Positions 34,706-44,484 are shown, numbered from the stretch's first letter. The stretch: 64,000 nucleotides of DNA from Roseburia sp. (GCA_019411365.1 DXQT01000004.1:1-64000), one strand, 5' to 3'. Numbers and translations are program-made. Notes: generated by a model not told the origin, from the letters alone.

Positions 34706-34728
34706 TAACTGGTTACGTAACTGGTTAC
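34706..34728. promoter_or_regulatory. Two tandem LacI-type operator sites
   Basis: TAACTGGTTAC (34706-34716) and GTAACTGGTTAC (34717-34728) lie in tandem with an 11-bp repeat distance, about one helical turn. They share half-sites with the perfect palindrome at 34783 and may serve the repressor's own promoter or DNA looping. Confidence 0.7.
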
Positions 34729-34745
34729 TTTAACTTAAAAAAGTG

Positions 34746-34800
34746 TTGACATCTATTGGAAAATAGGTTATTATCCAATTATAAAGTAACCGGTTACTTT
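34746..34800 (+). promoter_or_regulatory. Promoter and main operator of the fructan/sucrose operon
   Basis: TTGACA (34746-34751) and TATTAT (34769-34774) are spaced by 17 bp. The perfect 18-bp palindrome AAAGTAACCGGTTACTTT (34783-34800) begins at the expected start of transcription. A LacI-family protein bound there would block initiation. Confidence 0.85.
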
Positions 34801-34837
34801 ACCGATTATACAACAAGACTAAATGGAGGAATAGTGT

Positions 34838-35776
34838 ATGAAAAGAGGGTTGAAACAAAAAAATTCTACAGGCAGACAAACGCTTGTAAGTAAAGTTTCC
34901 TATGTCAAAAGGAACTGGCAGCTGTATGTGTTTTTCCTGATGCCGGCATTGGTGTTAACAATTATATTTAAGTATCTTCCGATGGGTGGGCTGCTCATCG
35001 CATTCGAAGATTATAATGTGATTAAAGGTGTTTTTGGAAGTCCCTGGGTAGGGCTGGAATACTTCAAACGGTTTTTATCCTCACCGGATTTTATGAGTTA
35101 TCTGTTAAACACATTAAAACTCAGCATTTATGGACTGCTTTGGGGTTTTCCGATTCCAATTATCCTGGCATTATTACTGAACCGGATCCGTAAGCAAGGT
35201 ATAAAAAAGAAAATACAGCTTTTAATCTATGCACCTAACTTTATTTCCGTTATCGTACTCTGCGGTATGGTACGTATGTTTTTATCACCGGTTGGTCCGA
35301 TGAACCGTATTCTCGGTATCACTACAAATTGGATGACAATGCCGACTGCCTTCAGGACAATTTATATTGCAAGCGGAATCTGGCAGGGAGCAGGTTGGGC
35401 ATCCATCATGTACACGGCAGCTTTGGCCAATGCCAGCAAAGAATTAGAAGAAGCGGCTGTTATGGATGGTGCAAATCTGCTGCAGCAAATCTGGTATGTC
35501 GAGTTGCCGGCCATTAAAGATATTATTGTAATTCAGTTTATTTTACAGGCCGGAAACATTATGAGTATCGGATTTGAAAAAGCATATGCATTACAGACGG
35601 ATATGAACCTTCCGGCATCTGAGATTTTATCAACTTATGTGTATCGGATCGGACTTCTGAACGGAGATTATGGCTACTCAACGGCTGTCGGATTGTTCAA
35701 CTCTGTCATTAATGTTATTTTATTGATTTTCGTAAATTTTGTAGTAAAGAAAATAAACGATGGAGAAGGATTATAG
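34838..35776 (+). CDS. ABC sugar transporter permease 1 (LplB type)
   Basis: This 312-aa integral membrane protein has six predicted transmembrane helices and the EAA loop 'EELEEAAVMDGANLLQQIWYVELPAI' near residues 205-230, which docks the ATPase. The sequence belongs to the LplB group used for complex oligosaccharides. It starts at ATG 34838 with GGAGGA upstream and is first in the operon. No ATP-binding subunit is encoded in the operon, so it probably shares a multitask MsmK/UgpC-type ATPase encoded elsewhere. Context suggests fructo-oligosaccharide or sucrose uptake. Confidence 0.92.
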   Translation: MKRGLKQKNSTGRQTLVSKVSYVKRNWQLYVFFLMPALVLTIIFKYLPMGGLLIAFEDYNVIKGVFGSPWVGLEYFKRFLSSPDFMSYLLNTLKLSIYGLLWGFPIPIILALLLNRIRKQGIKKKIQLLIYAPNFISVIVLCGMVRMFLSPVGPMNRILGITTNWMTMPTAFRTIYIASGIWQGAGWASIMYTAALANASKELEEAAVMDGANLLQQIWYVELPAIKDIIVIQFILQAGNIMSIGFEKAYALQTDMNLPASEILSTYVYRIGLLNGDYGYSTAVGLFNSVINVILLIFVNFVVKKINDGEGL

Positions 35777-35788
35777 GAGGATGAAAAG

Positions 35789-36685
35789 ATGGAAACATCA
35801 AGAAAAATAAAATATTCGGGAATTGACCGTCTGATTTTAGGTATAGCATATGTGCTTCTCGGTTTGTTTGTTCTTTCGATTGTTATACCTTTGATATATG
35901 TAGTTCTGGCATCTTTTATGGATCCGACTGTTTTAAATAATCAGGGACTGAGTTTTCGGATAAAAGACTGGACATTAGATGCGTACCGGCGTGTTTTAGA
36001 GAATGAAATGATATGGAGAGGATTTTTTAATTCATTTTTCTACTCGCTGGCGTTTACTGCAATTTCTGTTTTTATAACACTTCTTGCAGCTTATCCGATG
36101 TCAAAAAAAGAGTTTGTCGGCAGAAATTTTTTTAATGTAATTTTTCTGATCACTATGTTTTTTGGTGGTGGAATGATTCCGACATTTATATTAATCAACC
36201 GTTTACATATGGTGAATACTGTATGGGCTATTTTAATACCCGGAGCATTCAATGTATGGAATATGATTCTTGCAAGAACTTATTACCAGTCAATACCAAA
36301 GGAACTCAGAGAGGCGTCCTCCATTGATGGTGCAAATGAAATCCAGCATTTTTTCAAAATTATGATTCCGGTGTGTAAACCAATCATCGCCGTACTGGCA
36401 CTCTGGTCTTTTGTTGGAATGTGGAACAGCTATTTTGATGCACTGATTTATTTGAATGATGCAGATCTGCAGCCATTACAGCTTGTGCTTCGTTCCATTC
36501 TTGTACAGAATACACCACAGCCTGGAATGATCGCTGATATCCAGAGTACGGCTGAGATGGCAAAAGTAGCGGAACAGTTAAAATATGCGACTATTGTTGT
36601 GTCAAGCTTACCATTATTAATTATGTATCCATTTTTCCAGAAATATTTCGATAAAGGAATTATGGTTGGATCTGTAAAAGGTTAA
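35789..36685 (+). CDS. ABC sugar transporter permease 2 (YtcP type)
   Basis: The 298-aa protein has six transmembrane segments and the EAA loop 'ELREASSIDGANEIQHFFKIMIPV' near 175-200. It is the usual partner of LplB-type permeases. It follows the first permease by 12 bp with AGGAGG at the start, so the two are co-translated. Together they form the membrane channel for the lipoprotein-bound sugar. Confidence 0.92.
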   Translation: METSRKIKYSGIDRLILGIAYVLLGLFVLSIVIPLIYVVLASFMDPTVLNNQGLSFRIKDWTLDAYRRVLENEMIWRGFFNSFFYSLAFTAISVFITLLAAYPMSKKEFVGRNFFNVIFLITMFFGGGMIPTFILINRLHMVNTVWAILIPGAFNVWNMILARTYYQSIPKELREASSIDGANEIQHFFKIMIPVCKPIIAVLALWSFVGMWNSYFDALIYLNDADLQPLQLVLRSILVQNTPQPGMIADIQSTAEMAKVAEQLKYATIVVSSLPLLIMYPFFQKYFDKGIMVGSVKG

Positions 36686-36704
36686 AGAAGGGGGAACTTC
36701 CTAT

Positions 36705-38375
36705 ATGCGTAGAAAAATAAATAGAATGTTGTCATTCGGGCTTGCACTGATCATGATGTTTAGTATAGCCGGCTGCGGAAGCAATGCACAGCCACAGGCA
36801 GAGATAGATCCGGACACTCCGGTTTCCGAAGTACAGTTTCCGTTAAAAGAAACTGCGGAATTATCCTTTATTACCAGTGCACCGGCAACCTCAACGCAGG
36901 ATCCGAATGAAAGGATCATTTTTCAAAGACTTGAGGAACAGACGAATGTGCATATTAAATGGACGTGTTTTGTATCGGATCAGTTTTCTGATAAAAAAAA
37001 TCTTGCATTAGCACAATTTGGCAATCTGCCGGATGGCTTGTTTAATGCCGGAATGAGTGATTACGATCTGCTTCGTTATGCAAAGCAGGGGATTATTATT
37101 CCTCTTGAAAATCTGATTGATAAATATATGCCAAATCTTCAGGCTGTATTTGAAAAATATCCGGAATACCGCACCATGTGTACCGCACCGGATGGACATA
37201 TATATTCATTTCCATGGATCGAACAGCTTGGTGCCGGTAAAGAAGCCATACAGGCCATCGGAGATATCGCATATATCAATAAAAAATGGCTGGATTATCT
37301 TGGATTGGAAATACCCACAACAACGGATGAACTGGAACAGGTATTAATTGCATTCCGGGATCACGCGGATGAATTGCAGGAAGAATTTGATATTGAAGGT
37401 GATGTGATACCGATGTCCTTTATTATCAACAATGGAGATCAGGATCCCGCCATTCTGATCAATGGATTTGGAGAAGGCTATGGTGATACCGGTGATCATT
37501 TTGCAGTGACGGATGAAGGAAAGGTCATTTACACAGCTGTTCAGGAAGGGTATAAAGAAGGCATTGAATGGCTGCATAAATTAGTAACAGAAGATCTTAT
37601 AGATCCGGAAGCGTTCACGCAGGAATGGTCTACCTATGTTGCAAAAGGTAAAAACCACCGATATGGTCTTTGCTTCTCCTGGGATATCGCAAATATTGAT
37701 AATAATGTTGATTATGTAATGCTCCCTGCACTTACAGGTCCGACGGGCGTGCGGAATATCACAAGACAGAACAATAGTGAGACAAGCGGATTTGACAGAG
37801 GACGTTGTGTACTTACGACCAGTTGCAGAAATACCGCACTGGCAGCAGCATGGATCGATCAGATGTATGCACCATTACAGTCTCCACAGAATAACTGGGG
37901 CAGCTATGGTGAGAAAGATTCCTTTAACATCTTTGAATTATCTACAAATGAAAAAGGTGATCCGATGTTAAAACATATGGATTTAGGCGACCAGTCTCCG
38001 GTAGAAGTCCGAGAGGCACAGTCTGTTAATGGACCGCTTGCAATTCTTAACGAATATTATGGTGAGTATGTAACACAGCCGGAAGATGCAAAATGGCGAC
38101 TTGACAATATGCATGAGACATATTTGGCAGATATGAACAGTAAATACGTTTATCCGAATGTATTTATGAGTATAGAAGACACGAATAAGGTGTCGCAATA
38201 TGACACAGATATTAAAAAATATGCCGAACAGAAAAAAGCCGACTGGATTTTAAACGGCGGCATAGAAAAGGAATGGGATTCCTATCTTGAAAAAATGGAA
38301 AAATATGGATTATCAGATTATCTTTCCATTAAACAGAAATACTTTGACAACTATCAGAAATCATTATCAGAATAA
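36705..38375 (+). CDS. Extracellular sugar-binding lipoprotein
   Basis: This 556-aa protein starts with a lipoprotein signal ('MLSFGLALIMMFSIAGC'; lipobox IAGC with Cys 24) and will be anchored on the outer face of the membrane. The remainder is a family-1-like solute-binding protein of the large type that pairs with LplB/YtcP permeases. It is 20 bp downstream of the second permease. The substrate is probably a fructose-containing oligosaccharide, judging by the hydrolase and fructokinase that follow. Confidence 0.92.
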   Translation: MRRKINRMLSFGLALIMMFSIAGCGSNAQPQAEIDPDTPVSEVQFPLKETAELSFITSAPATSTQDPNERIIFQRLEEQTNVHIKWTCFVSDQFSDKKNLALAQFGNLPDGLFNAGMSDYDLLRYAKQGIIIPLENLIDKYMPNLQAVFEKYPEYRTMCTAPDGHIYSFPWIEQLGAGKEAIQAIGDIAYINKKWLDYLGLEIPTTTDELEQVLIAFRDHADELQEEFDIEGDVIPMSFIINNGDQDPAILINGFGEGYGDTGDHFAVTDEGKVIYTAVQEGYKEGIEWLHKLVTEDLIDPEAFTQEWSTYVAKGKNHRYGLCFSWDIANIDNNVDYVMLPALTGPTGVRNITRQNNSETSGFDRGRCVLTTSCRNTALAAAWIDQMYAPLQSPQNNWGSYGEKDSFNIFELSTNEKGDPMLKHMDLGDQSPVEVREAQSVNGPLAILNEYYGEYVTQPEDAKWRLDNMHETYLADMNSKYVYPNVFMSIEDTNKVSQYDTDIKKYAEQKKADWILNGGIEKEWDSYLEKMEKYGLSDYLSIKQKYFDNYQKSLSE

Positions 38376-38391
38376 TCAGGAGAGAAATAAT

Positions 38392-39861
38392 ATGAGCAAT
38401 ATGTTAGAAAAAGCCAGAAAATACGAGACAGAAAAAATTGCTGCTACAGATCCGCAGACAAAACCTTTATTTCATGTTTCTGCTCCAACCGGATGGATCA
38501 ACGATCCAAATGGATTTTCGTTTTACGATGGGCAGATACATCTGTTTTATCAATATCATCCATATAACAGGGAATGGGGACCAATGCACTGGGGACATAG
38601 CGTTACGTGCGATATGATCCAATGGGAACAGCTTCCAGCGGCACTTGCTCCGGATGAAGAATATGATAAAGCCGGATGCTTTTCAGGAAGTGCGATCGAA
38701 GCAGATGGTAAACATGTACTTGTATATACAGGAGTAACCAGAATAAAACAGCCTGACGGAAGTGAGCAGGATCGTCAGAATCAGTGTATTGCATTTGGTG
38801 ATGGAAAAGATTATCAGAAATATGACAAAAATCCAGTCATGACCGGAGAAATGCTTCCAGAGGGATGCAACAGGGTAGATTTCCGTGATCCGAAGATCTG
38901 GAAAGAAAATGATACCTATTATATGATCGTTGGCAATAAAAATGAAAATCAGATCGGACAGGTTGTGTTATGTTCAAGCAAAAATCTGACTGACTGGAAA
39001 TTTGAAACAATTCTTGCTTCAAACGAAAGCGGAAAAATTGGTACAATGTGGGAATGTCCGGACTTCTTTCAGCTGGGCAGTAAAAGAGTGCTGATCTGTT
39101 CACCGCAGGATATGAAAGCGCAGAAATATGAGTTTCATAATGGACATAACAGTGTTTATTTTCTTGGGGACTATGATGAAAAAACACATACATTTGTAAA
39201 AGAATTGCCGCATGCACTAGATTATGGAATGGATTTTTATGCACCGCAGACAACTGAACTGCCGGACGGCAGACGTATTATGATTGCATGGATGAAATCC
39301 TGGGATGCATGTGTGATTCCAAATTCACAGGATTGGCAGGGAATGATGACACTGCCGAGGGAATTGGAATTAAAAGATGGTAAAATCTGGCAGACACCGG
39401 TGCGTGAAATTGAAAAGTATCATAAAAATCCATGTCGATATGATCATGCAGAAATAAATCAGGAAACAACACTGTGCGGAATTGAAGGTCGGACGATCGA
39501 CCTTACCGTTTTACTGGAAGAGGATGAATTTCAAACATTTTCCATGAAACTTGCCGCAAATAAGGAATATGAAACAAGCTTTACTTATCATAAGGCTGAA
39601 AATATGCTTGAGATCGATCGCACTTATTGCGGTGTGACAAAAGATGTTGTCTGCGTGCGGAAACTGAAGATTTCAAATCCGGAAGGGCTTAAGAAAATGA
39701 GATTTATTTTGGATCGTCAGTCAATCGAACTATTCCTGAACAATGGGGAGCAGGTTGCGACAACAGCCATCTGTACACCGTTGGAAGCACAGGAAATTCA
39801 TTTCTGCAGTGACAAAAAGATGCATATAAATGTTGAAAAGTATGATATAGTAAAATTATAA
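38392..39861 (+). CDS. GH32 beta-fructofuranosidase (sucrose/fructan hydrolase)
   Basis: ATG 38392 follows CAGGAGAG, giving 489 aa; a longer frame into the binding-protein gene is spurious. GH32 catalytic residues are all present: Asp 38 in 'WINDPNG' (nucleophile), Asp in 'FRDPK' (transition-state stabiliser) and Glu in 'WECPDF' (acid/base). A C-terminal beta-sandwich follows from about 360. There is no signal peptide, so it acts on sugar already taken up. Since import is by ABC transporter rather than PTS, unphosphorylated sucrose or short fructans are the likely substrates, not sucrose-6-phosphate. Confidence 0.93.
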   Translation: MSNMLEKARKYETEKIAATDPQTKPLFHVSAPTGWINDPNGFSFYDGQIHLFYQYHPYNREWGPMHWGHSVTCDMIQWEQLPAALAPDEEYDKAGCFSGSAIEADGKHVLVYTGVTRIKQPDGSEQDRQNQCIAFGDGKDYQKYDKNPVMTGEMLPEGCNRVDFRDPKIWKENDTYYMIVGNKNENQIGQVVLCSSKNLTDWKFETILASNESGKIGTMWECPDFFQLGSKRVLICSPQDMKAQKYEFHNGHNSVYFLGDYDEKTHTFVKELPHALDYGMDFYAPQTTELPDGRRIMIAWMKSWDACVIPNSQDWQGMMTLPRELELKDGKIWQTPVREIEKYHKNPCRYDHAEINQETTLCGIEGRTIDLTVLLEEDEFQTFSMKLAANKEYETSFTYHKAENMLEIDRTYCGVTKDVVCVRKLKISNPEGLKKMRFILDRQSIELFLNNGEQVATTAICTPLEAQEIHFCSDKKMHINVEKYDIVKL

Positions 39862-39895
39862 AACAAAAACAACTATCAGACACGGAGGAAAAGGT

Positions 39896-40852
39896 ATGGA
39901 TGTTGTAGCTTTAGGTGAATTACTCATTGATTTTACCGAGAATGGGATCAGCAGTCAGGGAAATCCATTATTTGAGGCAAATCCGGGTGGTGCACCATGT
40001 AATGTACTGGCAATGTTAACAAAGCTCGGACATAAGACAGCTTTTATCGGAAAGGTAGGAAATGATTTTTTCGGAAAACAGCTGGAACAGACGATTATGG
40101 AAGTCGGGATTGATGCATCAGGTTTACAGAAAGATGATGACGTGCATACAACGTTAGCACTGGTACATACTTATCCGGATGGTGACAGGGATTTTTCGTT
40201 TTACAGAAATCCCGGTGCAGATATGATGCTTAAAGAAGAGGAAGTCCCGGAAGAGTTGATAAAGGGAACACGAATCTTTCATTTTGGCACACTGTCCATG
40301 ACACACGAAGGTGTACGAAATGCTACAAAAAAAGCACTTCGTGCTGCAAAAGAAGCCGGTGTTGTCATTTCCTTTGATCCGAATCTGCGCGAGCCGCTCT
40401 GGAACTCCTTAGACGAAGCAAAAGAACAGGTGCTTTACGGATTAGGACAGTGTGACATTTTAAAGATTTCTGATAACGAGATTCAGTGGCTGACCGGAGA
40501 AGAAGATTTCACAAAGGGTGTACATTGGATCCTTGAGAGATATCATATTCCATTGATCCTTGTATCCATGGGCAGGGAAGGAAGCCGTGCTTATTATAAA
40601 GATCTTATTGTAGAAGTGAAACCTTTTATACAGAAGAATACAATTGAGACAACCGGAGCCGGAGATACCTTCTGTGCATGTGTTCTCCATTATATTTTAG
40701 AGCATGGACTTACCGATCTTACAGAGAATGACCTGAAAGAGATGCTGACTTTTGCAAATGCAGCGGCATCCATTATCACTACACGCAAAGGCGCACTCCG
40801 CGTAATGCCGGAACGGGAAGAGGTTGAAAAATTGTTATCCTGTTTCAATTGA
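39896..40852 (+). CDS. scrK: Fructokinase (PfkB family)
   Basis: The 318-aa ribokinase-family enzyme starts at ATG 39896 after GGAGG. It has the N-terminal 'GGAPCNV' and 'GKVGNDFFG' signature and the C-terminal 'TTGAGDTFCA' with catalytic Asp. It phosphorylates fructose released by the upstream GH32 enzyme to fructose-6-phosphate for glycolysis. It is the last gene of the operon and ends before a perfect inverted repeat. Confidence 0.94.
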   Translation: MDVVALGELLIDFTENGISSQGNPLFEANPGGAPCNVLAMLTKLGHKTAFIGKVGNDFFGKQLEQTIMEVGIDASGLQKDDDVHTTLALVHTYPDGDRDFSFYRNPGADMMLKEEEVPEELIKGTRIFHFGTLSMTHEGVRNATKKALRAAKEAGVVISFDPNLREPLWNSLDEAKEQVLYGLGQCDILKISDNEIQWLTGEEDFTKGVHWILERYHIPLILVSMGREGSRAYYKDLIVEVKPFIQKNTIETTGAGDTFCACVLHYILEHGLTDLTENDLKEMLTFANAAASIITTRKGALRVMPEREEVEKLLSCFN

Positions 40853-40860
40853 TACTGTGT

Positions 40861-40901
40861 ATACAATATATGAGCGGCAGATTACCGCTCATATATTGTA
40901 T
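40861..40901. terminator. 17-bp perfect inverted repeat between scrK and tyrA
   Basis: ATACAATATATGAGCGG (40861-40877) pairs perfectly with CCGCTCATATATTGTAT (40885-40901) around a 7-nt loop. The right arm lies inside the last codons of tyrA. No T run follows on either strand, so it is a bidirectional terminator of atypical form or an mRNA 3'-end stabiliser. Confidence 0.65.
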
Positions 40902-41991
40902 AATGATGTTTTCTAAGCAACTGTACTGCTGCATCTAATGATATTCTGTCATACATTTCCAGACGTAATACTCCATCTTCAAACTCACGGTTGTGAATGA
41001 TGCCGATATTTTTAATACTCAGATGATTACTTGCAAGTATTGTAGCAACTGTCGCAATACCACCAGCCTCATCTAAAAGATCTAAATACAGTTCATATAT
41101 TTCTTTGATCGGACCTTTGTTCGTGATCGCAATTGAATCCCTGTAATCTTTGGCGGACTGAAAATCCTGAAGCAGTGCATCTGCATCAGAAGATAAAATA
41201 TCGTGTTTGGTTTTCTCTAACATTTCCTCATAGGCATCGATCAGCCGCACGATCTGTTCACTGTTGGACTGGCAGATATTCTGCCACATAACAGGAGAGG
41301 AGGAAGCGATTCTGGTCAGATCTTTAAATCCCCCGGCAGCGATCGTCTTCATCGTCTCGTCTGCGTCGTCGGATTTTTTGACAAGGTTGACGAGACTGTA
41401 TGCGATGATGTGCGGCAGATGGCTGATGGCAGCTGTGGCATAATCGTGTAAATGATAGTCTAATACCAGGGCGACAGCACCTAACTGGGTCACCAGGGAA
41501 CGAAATTCTTCTAAGCGTTCCGGTGATGTCTTCGTTGTGGGTGTCAGAATATAATATGCATTTTCCAGCAAATATTCATTTGCATTTTTTAAGCCTGTTT
41601 TTTCAGAGCCGGCCATCGGATGCCCGCCGATAAAGCAGTCCTCCATTGCGAGGGCAGTCACTTCTTCGTGAATATCTGTTTTGACACTTCCGACATCTGT
41701 GATGATACATCCGTTTTTGATATTTCCTTTTAACTGGCGCAGGTATTCGATATTTCTTTTTACCGGTGTGCACAGAAAAATATAATCGCAGTCATAAAAA
41801 TCTTTGATCTCACATAAATTCTGATTGGAGATCAGATGTTCTCCGTAAGCTTCTGTAATGGTTTCCTGATGACCGGCAGTTGCGATAATGGTTACATCAG
41901 GGTAAAGTGTATGAATTTTTTTTGCAATGGACCCTCCGATCAAACCAAGTCCGATAAATCCTATTTTCTGAAACAAATCATGTTCCCCCAT
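40882..41991 (-). CDS. tyrA: Prephenate dehydrogenase with ACT domain
   Basis: The 369-aa protein has an N-terminal Rossmann motif 'IGFIGLGLIGGSIA' (residues 11-24), the catalytic His in 'GGHPMAGSEKTG' near 125, and a helical dimerisation domain. A C-terminal ACT domain (about 295-369) gives probable feedback control by tyrosine. It converts prephenate to 4-hydroxyphenylpyruvate. It is monocistronic and convergent with the fructokinase gene. The start is ATG 41991 with a TATGGGGG-like context, so the ribosome site is unremarkable. Confidence 0.93.
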   Translation of the reverse strand: MGEHDLFQKIGFIGLGLIGGSIAKKIHTLYPDVTIIATAGHQETITEAYGEHLISNQNLCEIKDFYDCDYIFLCTPVKRNIEYLRQLKGNIKNGCIITDVGSVKTDIHEEVTALAMEDCFIGGHPMAGSEKTGLKNANEYLLENAYYILTPTTKTSPERLEEFRSLVTQLGAVALVLDYHLHDYATAAISHLPHIIAYSLVNLVKKSDDADETMKTIAAGGFKDLTRIASSSPVMWQNICQSNSEQIVRLIDAYEEMLEKTKHDILSSDADALLQDFQSAKDYRDSIAITNKGPIKEIYELYLDLLDEAGGIATVATILASNHLSIKNIGIIHNREFEDGVLRLEMYDRISLDAAVQLLRKHHYTIYER

Positions 41992-42375
41992 AAGTCATTT
42001 TTGTATATTTAGAAAGTCTTATACATCATATCCACATTTTATGAAAAAGTCAACACGTTAAAGTATAAAAGTGATTATTTATTAAATTCCGCGAGCACGG
42101 CACTACCAAAGGATTATTCCGAAAAAGGAAAACAGAACATTTTCTACGAATATGTACAAATTGTGAATATTGTGTAAACAATCAAATGAAAATTGCTAAA
42201 AATGTTCAAAATGCATACATAATATATAAACAATCCAATGATAATATAATAATAGTTAGTAAATATGAATAAATATATTGTAAAAAAGTGGAAAATTTAG
42301 TAAAATATAACCATTAACAACATTCGGTGATGACGAAACAAAATCATCAATGAAAAATGTATGGGAGGATTTGCT
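41992..42375. other. AT-rich intergenic region between tyrA and the EF-G paralogue
   Basis: This 384-bp gap between divergent genes has no convincing frame or strong hairpin. It is very A/T-rich. ATTGT-GTAA-ACAAT near 42169-42182 is a small inverted repeat, TGATGA/TCATCA near 42330-42352 another. The ribosome site GGGAGG of the next gene is at 42363-42368. Promoters for both genes must lie here, but no single -35/-10 pair stands out. Confidence 0.5.
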
Positions 42376-44466
42376 ATGAACGTTTACACAACTGACAAAA
42401 TTCGCAATGTGGTTCTCTTAGGCCATGGGGGATCCGGCAAGACAAGTCTTGTCGAGGCAATGGCTTATCTTGCAGGAATGACAACCCGTATGGGAAAAGT
42501 TGCAGACGGCAACACGATCAGTGATTACGACAAGGAAGAGACGAAACGTCTTTTCTCCATCAACACTTCCGTGATCCCGGTTGTCTGGGGCGATACGAAG
42601 ATCAACATCCTTGATACACCCGGATATTTTGATTTTGTAGGGGAAGCAGAAGAGGCAGTGAGCGTGGCAGATGCGGCGATCATTGTAGTTTCCGGTAAGG
42701 CAGGAATCGAGGTCGGAACGAAGAAAGCATGGGAGATGTGCGAGAAATACAAACTTCCGAGAATGGTATTCGTAACGGATATGGATATTGACGAGGCAAG
42801 CTACCGGCAGGTTGTGGAAGATCTTCAGCAGATGTACGGCAAGCGCATCGCACCGTTCCATCTTCCGGTCAGAGAGAATGGACAGTTTGTCGGATATGTC
42901 AATGTGCTGCAGCAGAGAGCCAAGAGATGGAAAGAAGATGGAACCGTAGAAAAGTCTGATGTTCCGGATTACTCCAAAGACAACTTAAATATCTGCAGGG
43001 AAGCATTGATGGAAGCTGTCGCTGAGACGAGTGAAGAGTTTATGGAACGCTATTTTAACGGCGAAGAGTTCTCGGAGGATGAGATCCGTCAGGCACTCCG
43101 TGTGAATGTGGCAGACGGCAGCATTGTTCCGGTTCTGATGGGTTCCAACACACTGGCAAGAGGAATGTATACATTGCTGGTCGATATTGTGAAGTATCTG
43201 CCAAGTCCGGAAAAACGTTCCTGTACCGGTATCAATGCCAAGACGAATGAAGTGTACAGTGCAGATTATGATTTTGCAAAACCAAAGTCAGCTTATGTAT
43301 GGAAGACGATCGTAGATCCATTTATTGGAAAATACTCCCTGATCAAAGTAAATTCAGGCGTTTTGAAAACGGATGATGTGTTATATAACCATCACAAAGA
43401 TGTGGAAGAAAAAATTGGAAAACTGTATGTGCTCTGTGGAAACAAACCGGAGGAAGTAAAAGAACTTCATGCAGGTGATATCGGTGCTTTGGCAAAATTA
43501 GCAAGCCCGGCAACCACGGATTCCCTTTCCACAAAAGCAAATCCGATTTTGTATATTCGGACCTCAATCTCCACACCATATACTTACATGAGATATAAGG
43601 CAGTGAATAAGGGCGATGAGGATAAAATCTCACAGGCTCTCCAGAAACTCATGATGGAAGATCTTACACTGAAAGCGGTCAATGACAGTGAGAATGGCCA
43701 GACACTCCTCTATGGAATGGGAGACCAGCATTTGGAAGTTGCAGTCAGCAAACTTTTAAACCGCTACAAAGTGGAAGTCGAACTGAAGAAGCCTAAGATT
43801 GCATTCCGGGAAACAATCCGCAAGAAAGCAGATGTGGAGTACAAGTATAAAAAGCAGTCCGGCGGTCACGGACAATATGGACACGTCAAGATGACATTTG
43901 AACCATCCGGCGATTTGGAACAGCCATATGTATTTGAACAGACGGTTGTTGGCGGAGCAGTTCCAAAGAACTATTTCCCGGCAGTAGAAAAGGGAATTCA
44001 GGAATCCTGTCTGAAAGGTCCTGTCGCTGCATATCCGGTTGTCGGTGTGAAGGCAGTTTTATACGATGGTTCTTATCATCCGGTAGATTCCTCAGAGATG
44101 GCATTTAAAACCGCTGCAAAGCAGGCATTTAAGAAAGGCTTCTTAGAGGCTTCCCCGGTTCTCTTAGAACCGATCGCATCATTGAAAGTGGTCGTGCCGG
44201 ATAAGTATACCGGAGATATTATGGGAGATCTGAACAAGCGGCGTGGACGTGTGCTTGGAATGAACCCGACAGATCATGGTTATCAGGAGATCGTTGCAGA
44301 TATTCCGTATATGGAATTATTTGGCTATAACACGGATCTTCGTTCCATGACAGGTGGAAGCGGTACATATTCTTATGAGTTTTCAAGATATGAGCAGGCT
44401 CCGTCTGATATACAGGAGAAAGAGATTGCTGCAAGAGCAAGCAAAGTAGAGAAACTCGACGAGTAA
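42376..44466 (+). CDS. EF-G-like translation GTPase paralogue with altered G3/G4 motifs
   Basis: ATG 42376 lies 7 nt after GGGAGG, giving 696 aa. Domain order is that of EF-G: G domain, domain II, III, IV ('GGHGQYGHVKM' region near 490) and V. The P loop 'GHGGSGKT' (16-23) is intact. The G3 motif reads 'DTPGYFDF' (80-87), with Tyr replacing the catalytic His of DTPGH. G4 reads 'TDMD' (134-137) instead of NKMD, which normally sets guanine specificity. The EF-G of elongation is normally encoded with rpsL/rpsG, so this is an accessory paralogue. It may bind nucleotide without normal hydrolysis; role unknown. Confidence 0.85.
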   Translation: MNVYTTDKIRNVVLLGHGGSGKTSLVEAMAYLAGMTTRMGKVADGNTISDYDKEETKRLFSINTSVIPVVWGDTKINILDTPGYFDFVGEAEEAVSVADAAIIVVSGKAGIEVGTKKAWEMCEKYKLPRMVFVTDMDIDEASYRQVVEDLQQMYGKRIAPFHLPVRENGQFVGYVNVLQQRAKRWKEDGTVEKSDVPDYSKDNLNICREALMEAVAETSEEFMERYFNGEEFSEDEIRQALRVNVADGSIVPVLMGSNTLARGMYTLLVDIVKYLPSPEKRSCTGINAKTNEVYSADYDFAKPKSAYVWKTIVDPFIGKYSLIKVNSGVLKTDDVLYNHHKDVEEKIGKLYVLCGNKPEEVKELHAGDIGALAKLASPATTDSLSTKANPILYIRTSISTPYTYMRYKAVNKGDEDKISQALQKLMMEDLTLKAVNDSENGQTLLYGMGDQHLEVAVSKLLNRYKVEVELKKPKIAFRETIRKKADVEYKYKKQSGGHGQYGHVKMTFEPSGDLEQPYVFEQTVVGGAVPKNYFPAVEKGIQESCLKGPVAAYPVVGVKAVLYDGSYHPVDSSEMAFKTAAKQAFKKGFLEASPVLLEPIASLKVVVPDKYTGDIMGDLNKRRGRVLGMNPTDHGYQEIVADIPYMELFGYNTDLRSMTGGSGTYSYEFSRYEQAPSDIQEKEIAARASKVEKLDE

Positions 44467-44484
44467 AGGAGGAGATGTGGATTT

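Noticed and set aside
34838..36685. Lipid or peptide transporter
   Set aside because: Linkage to GH32 and fructokinase genes under a LacI regulator makes sugar transport far more likely.
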